Source: Sphaerochaetaceae bacterium
GTDB lineage: Bacteria; Spirochaetota; Spirochaetia; Sphaerochaetales; Sphaerochaetaceae
NCBI GenBank assembly: GCA_028532915.1
Contig: JAQQAI010000006.1
Span: 41,455 to 105,454, forward strand
DNA: 64,000 bases
Direction: 5' to 3'
Positions within the stretch are counted from its first letter, which is position 1; every line of letters starts with the position of its first letter. A program made the position numbers and the translations under genes. Shown one piece after another: positions 42,327 through 51,376 of this stretch. The notes beneath the pieces are model-generated. The model had not been told where the DNA came from and ran no database searches. It worked only from the letters and a program-made list of their open reading frames with translations.

Positions 42327-45005
42327 ATGAAGCTCACCTCGTATGAACAATTGCATGAAGCTGTGTTCTCTTCGATCGCCCGGGAAAACAGTATCTGTGT
42401 ATTCCCCGATGAGACTGTGCGGAGATCGTGGATCCAGCAGTACACTCTTAAAAGTGAAAAGGGCGCTCTGCTGCTGAACCGCATACTTTCGTGGGACACA
42501 TTTATACGGAACTTCCAGGATGTCAAAGATCTCAAAGAGGCCGATGAGACTGTGCGGTTTCTGTTTGTGAAGGATCTCATCGAGAAGAACGGAAGCTCTC
42601 TGCGTTTTTTCTGCCAGAGCGGCTATCCGCAGCTGCAGAGTAATCTCATCCCGACGATCGTTTCCCTTTTTTCTCATTTTCCCTCTTTGAGAAGAGCGAA
42701 GGAAGAGATGGCCGATACGTATTCCTCTCTTCCATCATCCTATCGCCATGATATTGAACTTATCGAGGCCGGTTATCTCGAGTTTCTCCGCGATCACCGG
42801 CTGTGGGATCCTCTGTGCATCGTACCGTGCGAATGTCATGATGAAGATATTTGCAAATCTTCCGTCCACATCTTCTTTCCCCGGCTGTGCACATCATTCA
42901 GCGAATACAGGAAGGTGATCTCTTTCCTTCCTTCTGTTCAGCTGTATGAGGTCTCTTCAATACAGACTCAGAAGATCGTCCGTTACCCGAACGAGAAGAT
43001 AGAATTGGCCAGCGTTCTGCAGAAGGTGAAGGAACTGCTTCAAAGCGGTGTACATCACGACGATATTGCGGTAACCGCAGGTCCGGCCCAAAGAATGAGA
43101 GAGTACCTCTATCTGGAGGCGAAAAAGATCCCACTCTCGGTCAGGATAGTCTACGGAAAGCCGATACTCGATACCGCGGTCGGAAGACTTTTCGATTCGA
43201 TGCAGAAGGTGTCCCGGGGGAATTTCGATATCGATGTAGTCAGACCGTTTCTTCTCGACCGCACGATACCCTGGCGCTATCGTGATCTTCATGAGAAGAT
43301 AGTCCGCCTGGGGCTGAAGTATCATATCCATCAGAGAGGACCGTACAGCAAAAATAATGCATGGAAGTCTGTTCTGCACGATTCTCCTTGTGCTGACCGG
43401 CGTCTCTACTATTATGTTAACCGTCTATTCCAGATTATCTTCAGTCTTGTGAACTCGAAGGATATCTCTGAGATCATCCGGTATGTCTCCATCCTGCGTT
43501 CCAAGTTTTTCGAGGAGGGCAGATGGTCCTACGAGACCGGAAAAGAGGTCCAGAGCGGAGAGAACCAGGCCTTCACTTTCTGTCTGGAGCAGTTGAGCAG
43601 CCTTTCTTCGAGTCTCTCCCTTTTCTCCGATACGGAGAATCTCAGACCGTACCCCTTGTTTCTGCAGCTTCTCAGAACCAGAAGATTCAATGCGGCAGGA
43701 GCGGATGAAGGGGTGAGAGTCTACGAATACGGGCACTCGGCGGGAATCACTGCCCGCTATCACTTTTTCATCGGCTGTAACGGAGAGGTCGTCGATAAGA
43801 ACCGGAGGATGCTCCCTCTTCTCAAGATCGACAGTTTTGAGGAATCTGCAGCTGATGAGCTGCTGAGAACCTGCATGGCAAGCGGTGAATATGTGACATT
43901 CTCCTGTTCTTCGAAAGGCTACGGCAACACCACGAACACCATCCCTCATCTCTTTTTTGAAAAGAATATGGTGATAAAAGGTGAGGGAGAAAGAAACCGG
44001 CTGATGATAGATGAGATGACCGCATGGAGGGATGGACGGAAAGAGAAAAAGACTCTCTTTTCCGCTATGCAGCAGCGGGGGTATCTGTATGCGAAGAAGA
44101 CGGTCTTCAGAGACAGAGGCATAGACCTGTCTATACAGAAAAGAAGCATATCTCTTGTTCCGTATGCAGCAGACACCGACGGCCGCATTCCCTTTTCTTC
44201 CTCTTCGATCGATATGTTCACAGCCTGTCCCATGAAATATGTGAGTTCCAGGGTATTTTCGGTGAGAAAAGAAGATTATGCCGAGATTCTCATAGACCAC
44301 GGAGAGATCGGGAATCTTGAACACAATATCTACAGCCGATTCTTCCGGGAATTTCATACTCTTTACGGAACATTCGAGGTGGAACAGAAAGAGAAGATGA
44401 GGGCCCTTCTGACGGAAATCTGTGACCGGGAGGTGAACAGACGGCTGGTCGCAGCCGCACGTCTCGAAAGTCATATCGTACGGTATATTCAACAGCGTTA
44501 CCTGTCACTTCTTCCCGCAATCATCGATGAGGAACTGAAGCAGTTCTGTTCGAACGAGACCGTCGAGGTCGAACTGCCATTGAACTATGTAGATGAAGAC
44601 GGAAAGTTCATCCTGGACGGAAGAATTGACAGAGTGATCAGAAGATCGGACGGATCTTTGTGTGTCATCGACTACAAGAAATCCCGCACTATTTCAAAGA
44701 AGGAGTTTACAGCCGATGCCCGATCGCTGTCTTCCTACCAGCTTCCTCTGTATGTGCTTCTGCTTGAAAAGAACGGACGGAAAGCCGAATGCGCTGCCTA
44801 TTACAATATCGAAGGTAAACGATACCTCATTGCCTTCAGTGATGATCAGGAACTGACAGACTCGCTGGTAAAACTGAGCCTCTCGCACATAGCAGATATC
44901 ATAGATAGGATAGAGAGCGGTACGATGGGAGCGACCCCATCGAAGAAAGTGTGCGGCAATTGCGATTACCGTCAGGTGTGCAGAAGGAGATATTCGTTAC
45001 CATGA
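42327..45005 (+). CDS. addB: AddB-like exonuclease subunit (PD-(D/E)XK nuclease with Cys cluster)
   Basis: 892 residues from the ATG at 42327. The N-terminal half is a degenerate UvrD-like region (SICVFPDETVRRSWI, DDIAVTAGPAQRMREYLY). The C-terminal nuclease has LDGRIDRVIRRSDGSLCVID and YKKSRT (D-x-K type), followed by a QLPLY motif. Four cysteines fit the iron-sulfur cluster of AddB-type nucleases: one in TACPMKY (about residue 632) and three in VCGNCDYRQVC at the end. It partners AddA in double-strand break repair. The stop overlaps the addA start (ATGA). No Walker A is seen, as expected. Confidence 0.85.
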   Translation: MKLTSYEQLHEAVFSSIARENSICVFPDETVRRSWIQQYTLKSEKGALLLNRILSWDTFIRNFQDVKDLKEADETVRFLFVKDLIEKNGSSLRFFCQSGYPQLQSNLIPTIVSLFSHFPSLRRAKEEMADTYSSLPSSYRHDIELIEAGYLEFLRDHRLWDPLCIVPCECHDEDICKSSVHIFFPRLCTSFSEYRKVISFLPSVQLYEVSSIQTQKIVRYPNEKIELASVLQKVKELLQSGVHHDDIAVTAGPAQRMREYLYLEAKKIPLSVRIVYGKPILDTAVGRLFDSMQKVSRGNFDIDVVRPFLLDRTIPWRYRDLHEKIVRLGLKYHIHQRGPYSKNNAWKSVLHDSPCADRRLYYYVNRLFQIIFSLVNSKDISEIIRYVSILRSKFFEEGRWSYETGKEVQSGENQAFTFCLEQLSSLSSSLSLFSDTENLRPYPLFLQLLRTRRFNAAGADEGVRVYEYGHSAGITARYHFFIGCNGEVVDKNRRMLPLLKIDSFEESAADELLRTCMASGEYVTFSCSSKGYGNTTNTIPHLFFEKNMVIKGEGERNRLMIDEMTAWRDGRKEKKTLFSAMQQRGYLYAKKTVFRDRGIDLSIQKRSISLVPYAADTDGRIPFSSSSIDMFTACPMKYVSSRVFSVRKEDYAEILIDHGEIGNLEHNIYSRFFREFHTLYGTFEVEQKEKMRALLTEICDREVNRRLVAAARLESHIVRYIQQRYLSLLPAIIDEELKQFCSNETVEVELPLNYVDEDGKFILDGRIDRVIRRSDGSLCVIDYKKSRTISKKEFTADARSLSSYQLPLYVLLLEKNGRKAECAAYYNIEGKRYLIAFSDDQELTDSLVKLSLSHIADIIDRIESGTMGATPSKKVCGNCDYRQVCRRRYSLP

Positions 45006-48000
45006 TAGACCATCAGCAGCTCATCGAACAGACCGGATTCTTCAATGATGATCAGAAGGAAGCTGTCTTCTGCGATGCGAACTGTGTCGTCACAGCAGGG
45101 GCCGGATCCGGGAAGACTAGTGTTCTTACCTACAGATTCTTCCGTCTGGTCGCCCAGATGAAAGCCGATGTCGATCAGATTCTCACTCTGACATTCACCA
45201 AAGCCGCAGCGAATGAGATGTATGACCGTATCTATGCTCTTCTCAGCAGCTTCAAAGACGATTCCGATATCGCCGTTCAGATGGAGAAGTTCAGAAATGC
45301 CACAATCAGCACGATAGACAGCTTCTGCTATCAGGTGGTACAGGCGGATGTGACCCGCTTCGGACTGTCCCCCTCATTCTCTCTCGATAACGATCTGTCC
45401 GAAGAGCTTGCCGTCGAGTGTGCCTACAATATACTCCAGAAATACCCGGACGATCGTGCCGTCGGGTTCCTTTCATCAGTCTATTCTCCGAAGCAGCTTG
45501 TCGAGGATGTCTTCGCTGCTGTCGCAACACGGTATTTCTATCCCGGAGATTCTTTTGACCCCGATTCGGTTGCCTGTGAGATCATAGAATATATCCGCTC
45601 GTATACCGCGAGTCTCGCTTCGAAGATGGAACAGATAGTCCGGCAGCTGACAAGTTATGATGATACGAGTAAGACATACAAAGAAAATGAGGAGAAACTG
45701 AACAATATCCTTCCTCTTGTGCAAGATATTCCTTCTCTTTTATCGCGATATGAACAGGTTTTGCCGCCGATAGGAACTGTTAAGAAACTGAGAGCGAAGG
45801 CCCCGCATAAAGAACAGTACAACGAATCTGTAGAGATTCTGCGCGGTGAGATGGTTTCCCAGCTCTCATTCTGCTGCCGCGTTCTTTCGGATTCCGATAT
45901 GATAGAGGCAATCTACAAGCTGTTAGGTCTCTACCGCGATCTTTATCTGGAGAAAAAGAGAGAGAGGGAGGTTGTGACCTATAATGATGTCGCTCAGATG
46001 GCCTGCGTGATCCTGAGAGAGAATGAGAATGTGAGACGCTATTTCTCCAATGCCTATCGCTATATCATGGTGGATGAGTTTCAGGATACCAACGCTCTGC
46101 AGAAGGAGATTCTCTATCTTCTCTCATCCGAATCTCCCGTGAAAGACAACCAGCCGGTCTCAGTCCACTCATTGAAGAAAGACAAACTGTTTTTCGTAGG
46201 GGATGAAAAACAGTCTATCTATCGCTTCAGAGGGGCCGATGTCAGAGTGTTCAGACAGCTTCACAAAGAAATACTCTCCGCCGGAGGCCGTCATATCACA
46301 CTTCACACCAACTACAGAAGTGAACGCCATCTTATCAGACTGTTTAATTCTCTGTTCGAACGGATCTTCTCGATGAGAGAATATGATTTCGAAGCCGAGT
46401 TTTCTCCGTTGAGACCGAAGGAGGAAGAAGGAGAAAATCAGAAGTGTTCCAGTTCGTCACTGGTCATCCTCCCTGACATCGAATCCAAAGATGATGATGA
46501 GCTCTTCGAAAGCGCGGCGGAGAGCGAGGCCTATTATATTGCACAGAAGATAGAACAGATGGTAGGCAGCGATGACTATCTCATCAGAAAGGGTGATTCT
46601 CTGTCCCGCCCCTCTTATGATGATATCGCGATTCTCCTGAGGACCACATCACCTCAGATGCACTATGAGAAGGCTCTGCGTCAAAAGGGAATACCCTATC
46701 AGCTGAGCAGCGTGAAATCCCTCTTTCTTGAAGCTGTCATGAATGATATCTATCTGCTGCTGCAGCTTCTCATCTACAGCGACGATCTTCTCAGTTATGC
46801 GGCTCTTCTCAGATCTCCCTTCTGCAATGTCGACGACATTACGGTAATCGAGGCGGTGAAGCGGGCCGAAACGGATAAGGCTCTTTTCACCCTCGATACC
46901 TTTGAGAACGAATCGATGCAAGAGAGGTACGAAACTCTGGCCGCCCTGTATCAGACACTGATGGTAAAAAGCGGACAGGAGAGCATCGCGTCACTGCTGT
47001 ACCATCTGTGGTACGAAGGCGGATACAGGGTTCATCTTCTCAGTGACAGTTCCTACAGTGTCTATCTTGAGCATTTTGAATATCTTGTGGAAGTAGCCCT
47101 CGATATCGAACGAAAAGGGGGATCTCTGATCACCTTCCTCGATTTTCTCCGCGAGAGGATGGGGAATGCCGAGAAAGTGGAAGACATAGAAGTCTTAGGA
47201 GAAAACGAGGGCGGAGTGAACATCATGACGGTCCATAAGAGTAAAGGTCTGGAGTTCCCTATCGTAATCGTTGCCAATGCGGGAGGGAAGGGAAGAAGTC
47301 TGATGACCCCTGCCGTCCATTACTGGGAAGATGACCGCAGAAGGATTCCTGTCGTACACCATTTCGAAGATGGAGGAAGAGGAAAGAATCTTCTGTTCGA
47401 GATCGACAGGAAAAAGATCGAAAAAAGTGACAGTGCCGAACTGAAACGCCTTCTCTACGTCGCCTTCACCCGTGCGAAGAACCACCTTCTCATAACCGGT
47501 TGTGATAACGGCGTATCTTTGGGGCAACAATATATGGAAAAGAACTTTCTTTCGATGATCTACTATAACAGTGCCCCCATGAGCGAATATGAGAACAAGG
47601 AAGGGCAGCTGTTCATCGATGAGGTTCCTCAATCGACAGGACAGCCGTCCCAGCAGATGATACAGCGATCTGAAATCATCAAGAAGGCTCTGGAACATGA
47701 TGTGTGGTATAAAGAGGCCGAACCTGCGATAATCTATCGAGAGCGGTTCAAATCTGTGACAGCCTATGAGAAAGAGGTTCAGAGCGGACATCCTTCAGAT
47801 GTCGGCCTGCAGCTGCCTTCTCTGGAATGTGATGACATCCTTCGTTCCTATCATATCGAGAACAACTTCGGAACATGGACCCATGCAATGTTCGAATATG
47901 TGTTCAGTGAACTCGCTGGAGCCTACAAGACTGTCGATTTTGCCGAATATGAACAGCGGATGCCCCGTGAGCTCAATTCCCTGGCTCTGAGAGAATACGA

Positions 48001-48352
48001 GAAAAGGACTATGATCCTCTCGATCGAGAAGATGCTCTCTTCGTTCTTCGAGTCGGACTTCTACCGGTCGCTTCATACCGAAGATCTGGTGAAGATGGAC
48101 AGTGAACTTCCTTTTGCCGTCAGAATGAACACAGATGGTGAGACTGTAGTTCTCAATGGAGTGATCGATCTGCTCGTACGGTATGAACAACATCTTGTTG
48201 TTGTCGATTTCAAAACAGATGCTTATCTCGATGTTAGTGCCCATGCGAAGCAGCTTAAGATCTACAGAGAGGCTGTGAAGAAGATCTTCGGCAAAGATGT
48301 GTCGTCGGCTCTGGTCTATCTGAGAGAGAAAGAGTGCGTCAGGTGGCTATGA
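45002..48352 (+). CDS. addA: AddA-like helicase-nuclease
   Basis: 1116 residues from the ATG at 45002. Walker A is CVVTAGAGSGKTSVLTYRFF; helicase motif Ia TLTFTKAAANEMYDRI; motif II MVDEFQDTNALQKEILY; motif III VGDEKQSIYRFRGAD; motif V GGVNIMTVHKSKGLEFPIV; motif VI LLYVAFTRAKNHLL. The C-terminal nuclease has VLNGVIDLLVRYEQHLVVVD then FKTD and AKQLKIYREAV. It unwinds and digests DNA ends with AddB until a Chi-like site. It is translationally coupled to addB and converges with the aminotransferase gene (6-base overlap). Confidence 0.92.
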   Translation: MIDHQQLIEQTGFFNDDQKEAVFCDANCVVTAGAGSGKTSVLTYRFFRLVAQMKADVDQILTLTFTKAAANEMYDRIYALLSSFKDDSDIAVQMEKFRNATISTIDSFCYQVVQADVTRFGLSPSFSLDNDLSEELAVECAYNILQKYPDDRAVGFLSSVYSPKQLVEDVFAAVATRYFYPGDSFDPDSVACEIIEYIRSYTASLASKMEQIVRQLTSYDDTSKTYKENEEKLNNILPLVQDIPSLLSRYEQVLPPIGTVKKLRAKAPHKEQYNESVEILRGEMVSQLSFCCRVLSDSDMIEAIYKLLGLYRDLYLEKKREREVVTYNDVAQMACVILRENENVRRYFSNAYRYIMVDEFQDTNALQKEILYLLSSESPVKDNQPVSVHSLKKDKLFFVGDEKQSIYRFRGADVRVFRQLHKEILSAGGRHITLHTNYRSERHLIRLFNSLFERIFSMREYDFEAEFSPLRPKEEEGENQKCSSSSLVILPDIESKDDDELFESAAESEAYYIAQKIEQMVGSDDYLIRKGDSLSRPSYDDIAILLRTTSPQMHYEKALRQKGIPYQLSSVKSLFLEAVMNDIYLLLQLLIYSDDLLSYAALLRSPFCNVDDITVIEAVKRAETDKALFTLDTFENESMQERYETLAALYQTLMVKSGQESIASLLYHLWYEGGYRVHLLSDSSYSVYLEHFEYLVEVALDIERKGGSLITFLDFLRERMGNAEKVEDIEVLGENEGGVNIMTVHKSKGLEFPIVIVANAGGKGRSLMTPAVHYWEDDRRRIPVVHHFEDGGRGKNLLFEIDRKKIEKSDSAELKRLLYVAFTRAKNHLLITGCDNGVSLGQQYMEKNFLSMIYYNSAPMSEYENKEGQLFIDEVPQSTGQPSQQMIQRSEIIKKALEHDVWYKEAEPAIIYRERFKSVTAYEKEVQSGHPSDVGLQLPSLECDDILRSYHIENNFGTWTHAMFEYVFSELAGAYKTVDFAEYEQRMPRELNSLALREYEKRTMILSIEKMLSSFFESDFYRSLHTEDLVKMDSELPFAVRMNTDGETVVLNGVIDLLVRYEQHLVVVDFKTDAYLDVSAHAKQLKIYREAVKKIFGKDVSSALVYLREKECVRWL

Positions 48353-49579
48353 CAGGGATCTCTCCGCGGTGCATATTCCGTTGATTCCTTCTATGACCTT
48401 TTCGGATGGACATGCGAAGTTGAATCGGACGAATTTTTCGTAACCATCACCGAACCATGTGCCGTCGTTCATCGCGACATTCCCGTATACACCGAAGAAT
48501 CGGGAGAGAAGCCCTCCGTCGCCCCTGTCTTTATAGATATCGGGATGATTGAGTGCATCTAGGGCCACCTTATCGTATATCGCAGAACAATCGAGAAACG
48601 CGATGAATGAAGCAGAGGGGACCACAAGCGAGATTGCCGAACCGTTTTGCTTCAGAGTCGACCTGATCACCTCGATATTATGCTGCAGATAGATGAGAAC
48701 CTGATCGAGCCACACAGACCCGTGTTGATATGCTGCTCTTGCACTCACTGTAGCCAGAAGGTCGGCTGCGATATGGAGCGACTGCTGCCTTCGGGAAACC
48801 TTCCGTCTCATCTCGACAGAAGAGCAGACGATGACAGAGAAATGTTCTCCTGCGATGTTGAAAGTCTTCGACGGAGCCATACAGGTCGCGCATCTGAGGT
48901 CGATCTCTTTTGAGACAGTATTGAACGGTGTGTGAACGACATCGGGATATACCAGATCTGCATGGATCTCATCGCTTATGACCATCATATCATGTTCTTT
49001 CGCGATAGTCGCGATCTTGAAGATCTGTTGGCGACTGAAGACGATGCCTGTGGGATTGTGCGGAGAGCAGAATAGAAGAATCGAGGGATCGTGTTGAGCG
49101 CACAGTCTTTCAAGTGAATCCATATCTACATGAAAGGAGGATGATGAGCGGTCAAAGGGAAGATTCCACGGGATAATAGTCCTGTTCAACCCCTCCAGAA
49201 TCGAGACGAACGGCTTGTAGGAAGGAAACGGCAGAATTACAGTATCACCCTCTTCACTGTAGAGCTCGATCAACAGGGCTACGGAAGCGAGCATTCCCGG
49301 GGATATCACCACTAAAGACGGATCGATCTGCCAGTTGTGTCTTTTCAGGGCGAATGAGGTGAAGATTCTCTTTGTATCGTTGAAAGACGGGTATCCGAGA
49401 ATTCCGTCGTCGAGCTCTTTCTTAATAGCATCAAGCACAGGTTGAGGGGATTTGAAATCCATGTCAGCAACCCAGTACGGACGTGCATCTTCATTGTTCG
49501 CAAAACTCGAGATGAGAGTTTTATTATACTTTGCCGAAGGGGTCTTCGATCTGTCGATGATCGTATCGAGAGTGTTCAT
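48347..49579 (-). CDS. MalY/PatB family PLP aminotransferase or C-S lyase
   Basis: 410 residues of fold-type I. The N-terminal YWVADMDFKSPQPVLDAIKK is the MalY/PatB hallmark; GYPSFNDTKRIFTSFALKRH, SPGMLASVALLIELYSEEGD, PHNPTGIVFSRQQI, ISDEIHADLVYP and the PLP lysine in APSKTFNIAGEHFSV follow. These enzymes cleave cystathionine or act as aminotransferases. It overlaps the EFR1 gene by four bases and is last in the aroA operon. Exact reaction is uncertain; beta-C-S lyase is likely. Confidence 0.92.
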   Translation of the reverse strand: MNTLDTIIDRSKTPSAKYNKTLISSFANNEDARPYWVADMDFKSPQPVLDAIKKELDDGILGYPSFNDTKRIFTSFALKRHNWQIDPSLVVISPGMLASVALLIELYSEEGDTVILPFPSYKPFVSILEGLNRTIIPWNLPFDRSSSSFHVDMDSLERLCAQHDPSILLFCSPHNPTGIVFSRQQIFKIATIAKEHDMMVISDEIHADLVYPDVVHTPFNTVSKEIDLRCATCMAPSKTFNIAGEHFSVIVCSSVEMRRKVSRRQQSLHIAADLLATVSARAAYQHGSVWLDQVLIYLQHNIEVIRSTLKQNGSAISLVVPSASFIAFLDCSAIYDKVALDALNHPDIYKDRGDGGLLSRFFGVYGNVAMNDGTWFGDGYEKFVRFNFACPSEKVIEGINGICTAERSLS

Positions 49580-50355
49580 ATCGTTTCGTTCCTTGCTGTG
49601 AAATCAGGGCCTTGGTAATACGTATATCCCTGAAGCGGTTTGCGTTTCAGTCGTATCGCGTGGACGGGACACTTGTGGTAACAGGCGAAACACTGTTCGC
49701 AGTGATGCAGATAGCGTATCTTTCCTTCATGGAGTTCGATGTTGTTCACCGGACAGGATCGCACACAGATGCCGCATTCGGTGCATGTATCATCCACGAT
49801 GAACTTCCTGTCGTAGGTATAGCGCCAGTGAGCGATCGACCTGTATACATACAATGCGGTGTTGCTCAGCGGCCACCGGGTCCTCACTTTGATTGATTCC
49901 TCTCCGACCTCTTTAATGATTGTCTTGACCGATTCATATGCGTCCTGTTCGATTCTCTTCCTTTTATCCTTTTCCGGCACTTTCGAAAGGGGAGTATAGG
50001 TGTCGACCATCTTCACTGTCTCGCAGTATGAACTCAGATATCCTGCCTGCTGCAGAAGCATCTCGGTGATGGATGGAGCAAAGGAGCTCATCCCGCCGTT
50101 CGTTAATATCGTGAAAAGATAGGTCAGTTCGATCTGAGCCGGTTTGAGAAAGGTTTCAATGAACTGCATGATGGCAGTCGGTGGAGCAAAATAATAGACG
50201 GGAAACACAAGTCCAAGCGTTGTGAGATCCTCAAAATCCTCGGAAGCTGCATCTCTGATACTCTTGCACAGATCGAAAGAGAGCTGAGAGGCGATCTCTT
50301 TCGCTACTGCCTTCGAGTTGCCGACACCCGAGAAATAGAAGATGGCCTTTTTCAT
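49576..50355 (-). CDS. EFR1 family flavodoxin-ferredoxin protein
   Basis: 259 residues. A flavodoxin-like domain with the FMN loop FSGVGNSKAVAKEIA begins at residue 8, followed by the linking region and two 4Fe-4S sites: CTECGICVRSCPVNNIEL and CEQCFACYHKCPVHAIRL. This is the EFR1 arrangement (flavin plus two clusters), a small electron carrier of anaerobes. It sits between the aminotransferase and threonine aldolase genes with overlaps of four bases on each side. The donor and acceptor are unknown; an electron carrier for an anaerobic reductase is likely. Confidence 0.93.
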   Translation of the reverse strand: MKKAIFYFSGVGNSKAVAKEIASQLSFDLCKSIRDAASEDFEDLTTLGLVFPVYYFAPPTAIMQFIETFLKPAQIELTYLFTILTNGGMSSFAPSITEMLLQQAGYLSSYCETVKMVDTYTPLSKVPEKDKRKRIEQDAYESVKTIIKEVGEESIKVRTRWPLSNTALYVYRSIAHWRYTYDRKFIVDDTCTECGICVRSCPVNNIELHEGKIRYLHHCEQCFACYHKCPVHAIRLKRKPLQGYTYYQGPDFTARNETI

Positions 50356-51374
50356 GAGGTGAATTCCTTTTCATCAATTGATTCGATGATGGTACAGATC
50401 TGATCGATATCGTCATCATCCAGATTCAGATTGGTGACGAACCGCACGCAGTCTCCCATAGCGAAGCAGCGAATGTCATGTTGTTCGAATACCTGCTCAA
50501 TTTTGGATGCGTTTGTATGTTTCACACTGAAGAATATGATATTCGTGTGGACATCCTCTATATCGAACTGAGCCCATGTGGTCTTTTTCAGCGTCTGTGC
50601 GATCTTCATCGCTCTGCGATGATCATCTTCCAGTCGTTCGATATTGTGTGTGAGGGCGTAGATGCCGCCTGCAGCGAGGATTCCGGCCTGTCTCATTCCT
50701 GCACCGAGCATCTTTCTGACTGACCTGGCTTTCTCGATGAACTGTGATGTTCCGCACAAGAGAGCACCTACGGGAGCTCCGAGACCTTTGGAGATGCAGA
50801 AGGTCATCGTGTCCGCCTGAGCTGCGATCTCTTTCGGATCCTCTTTTGTAGCGACAACAGCGTTCCAGAATCTAGCTCCGTCCATATGGACAGACATATC
50901 ATAACTGTCGGCAAGTTCTCTGATCTCTTTCAGTGTCTGCAGAGGGTAGGTGATCCCTCCGATTGTATTTTCAACTTCGATGAGAGTTGAAGTCGCAAGA
51001 TCATACGATCCTCTTTTTATGTGTGATTCAATCGTCTGTGCATCCAGAATTCCTTTTTCTGTAGGAATGCCGATGGCTAAAGTCCCTGCTATGGAAGCGA
51101 CCGAACCTACTTCATGCTGGATGATATGGCTGTTGGAATCACATAATACTTCGTTGCCTCTTCCTCCGTTGATATACAGAGGAATGAGGTTTCCCATCGA
51201 GCCGCTGGGAACGAAGATACTCTCTTCTTTGCCTACCATCGAGGCTGCCATCTGCTCGAGTTTGTTAATGCTTTCATCTTCATGATAGACATCATCTCCG
51301 ACTTCGGCGTAGGCCATCGCTTCTCTCATCGCTTTCGTAGGTAATGTGATAGTGTCACTTCTCAAGTCGTACAT
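50352..51374 (-). CDS. Low-specificity L-threonine aldolase
   Basis: 340 residues, the usual size. Family features: LRSDTITLPTKAMREAMAYA, GDDVYHEDESINKLE, FVPSGSMGNLI, ENTIGGITYPLQTL, HMDGARFWNAVVA and the PLP lysine in TMTFCISKGLGAPVGALLC. It splits L-threonine or L-allo-threonine to glycine and acetaldehyde. It lies between aroA (2-base gap) and EFR1 (four-base overlap). Gene symbol (ltaE/ltaA) not assigned. Confidence 0.95.
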   Translation of the reverse strand: MYDLRSDTITLPTKAMREAMAYAEVGDDVYHEDESINKLEQMAASMVGKEESIFVPSGSMGNLIPLYINGGRGNEVLCDSNSHIIQHEVGSVASIAGTLAIGIPTEKGILDAQTIESHIKRGSYDLATSTLIEVENTIGGITYPLQTLKEIRELADSYDMSVHMDGARFWNAVVATKEDPKEIAAQADTMTFCISKGLGAPVGALLCGTSQFIEKARSVRKMLGAGMRQAGILAAGGIYALTHNIERLEDDHRRAMKIAQTLKKTTWAQFDIEDVHTNIIFFSVKHTNASKIEQVFEQHDIRCFAMGDCVRFVTNLNLDDDDIDQICTIIESIDEKEFTS

Positions 51375-51376
51375 TC

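Noticed and set aside
42290..42580. 97-codon N-terminal extension of the CPBP protease
   Set aside because: It runs over the start of addB, has no membrane pattern of the family, and a -10 box lies between it and the accepted ATG.
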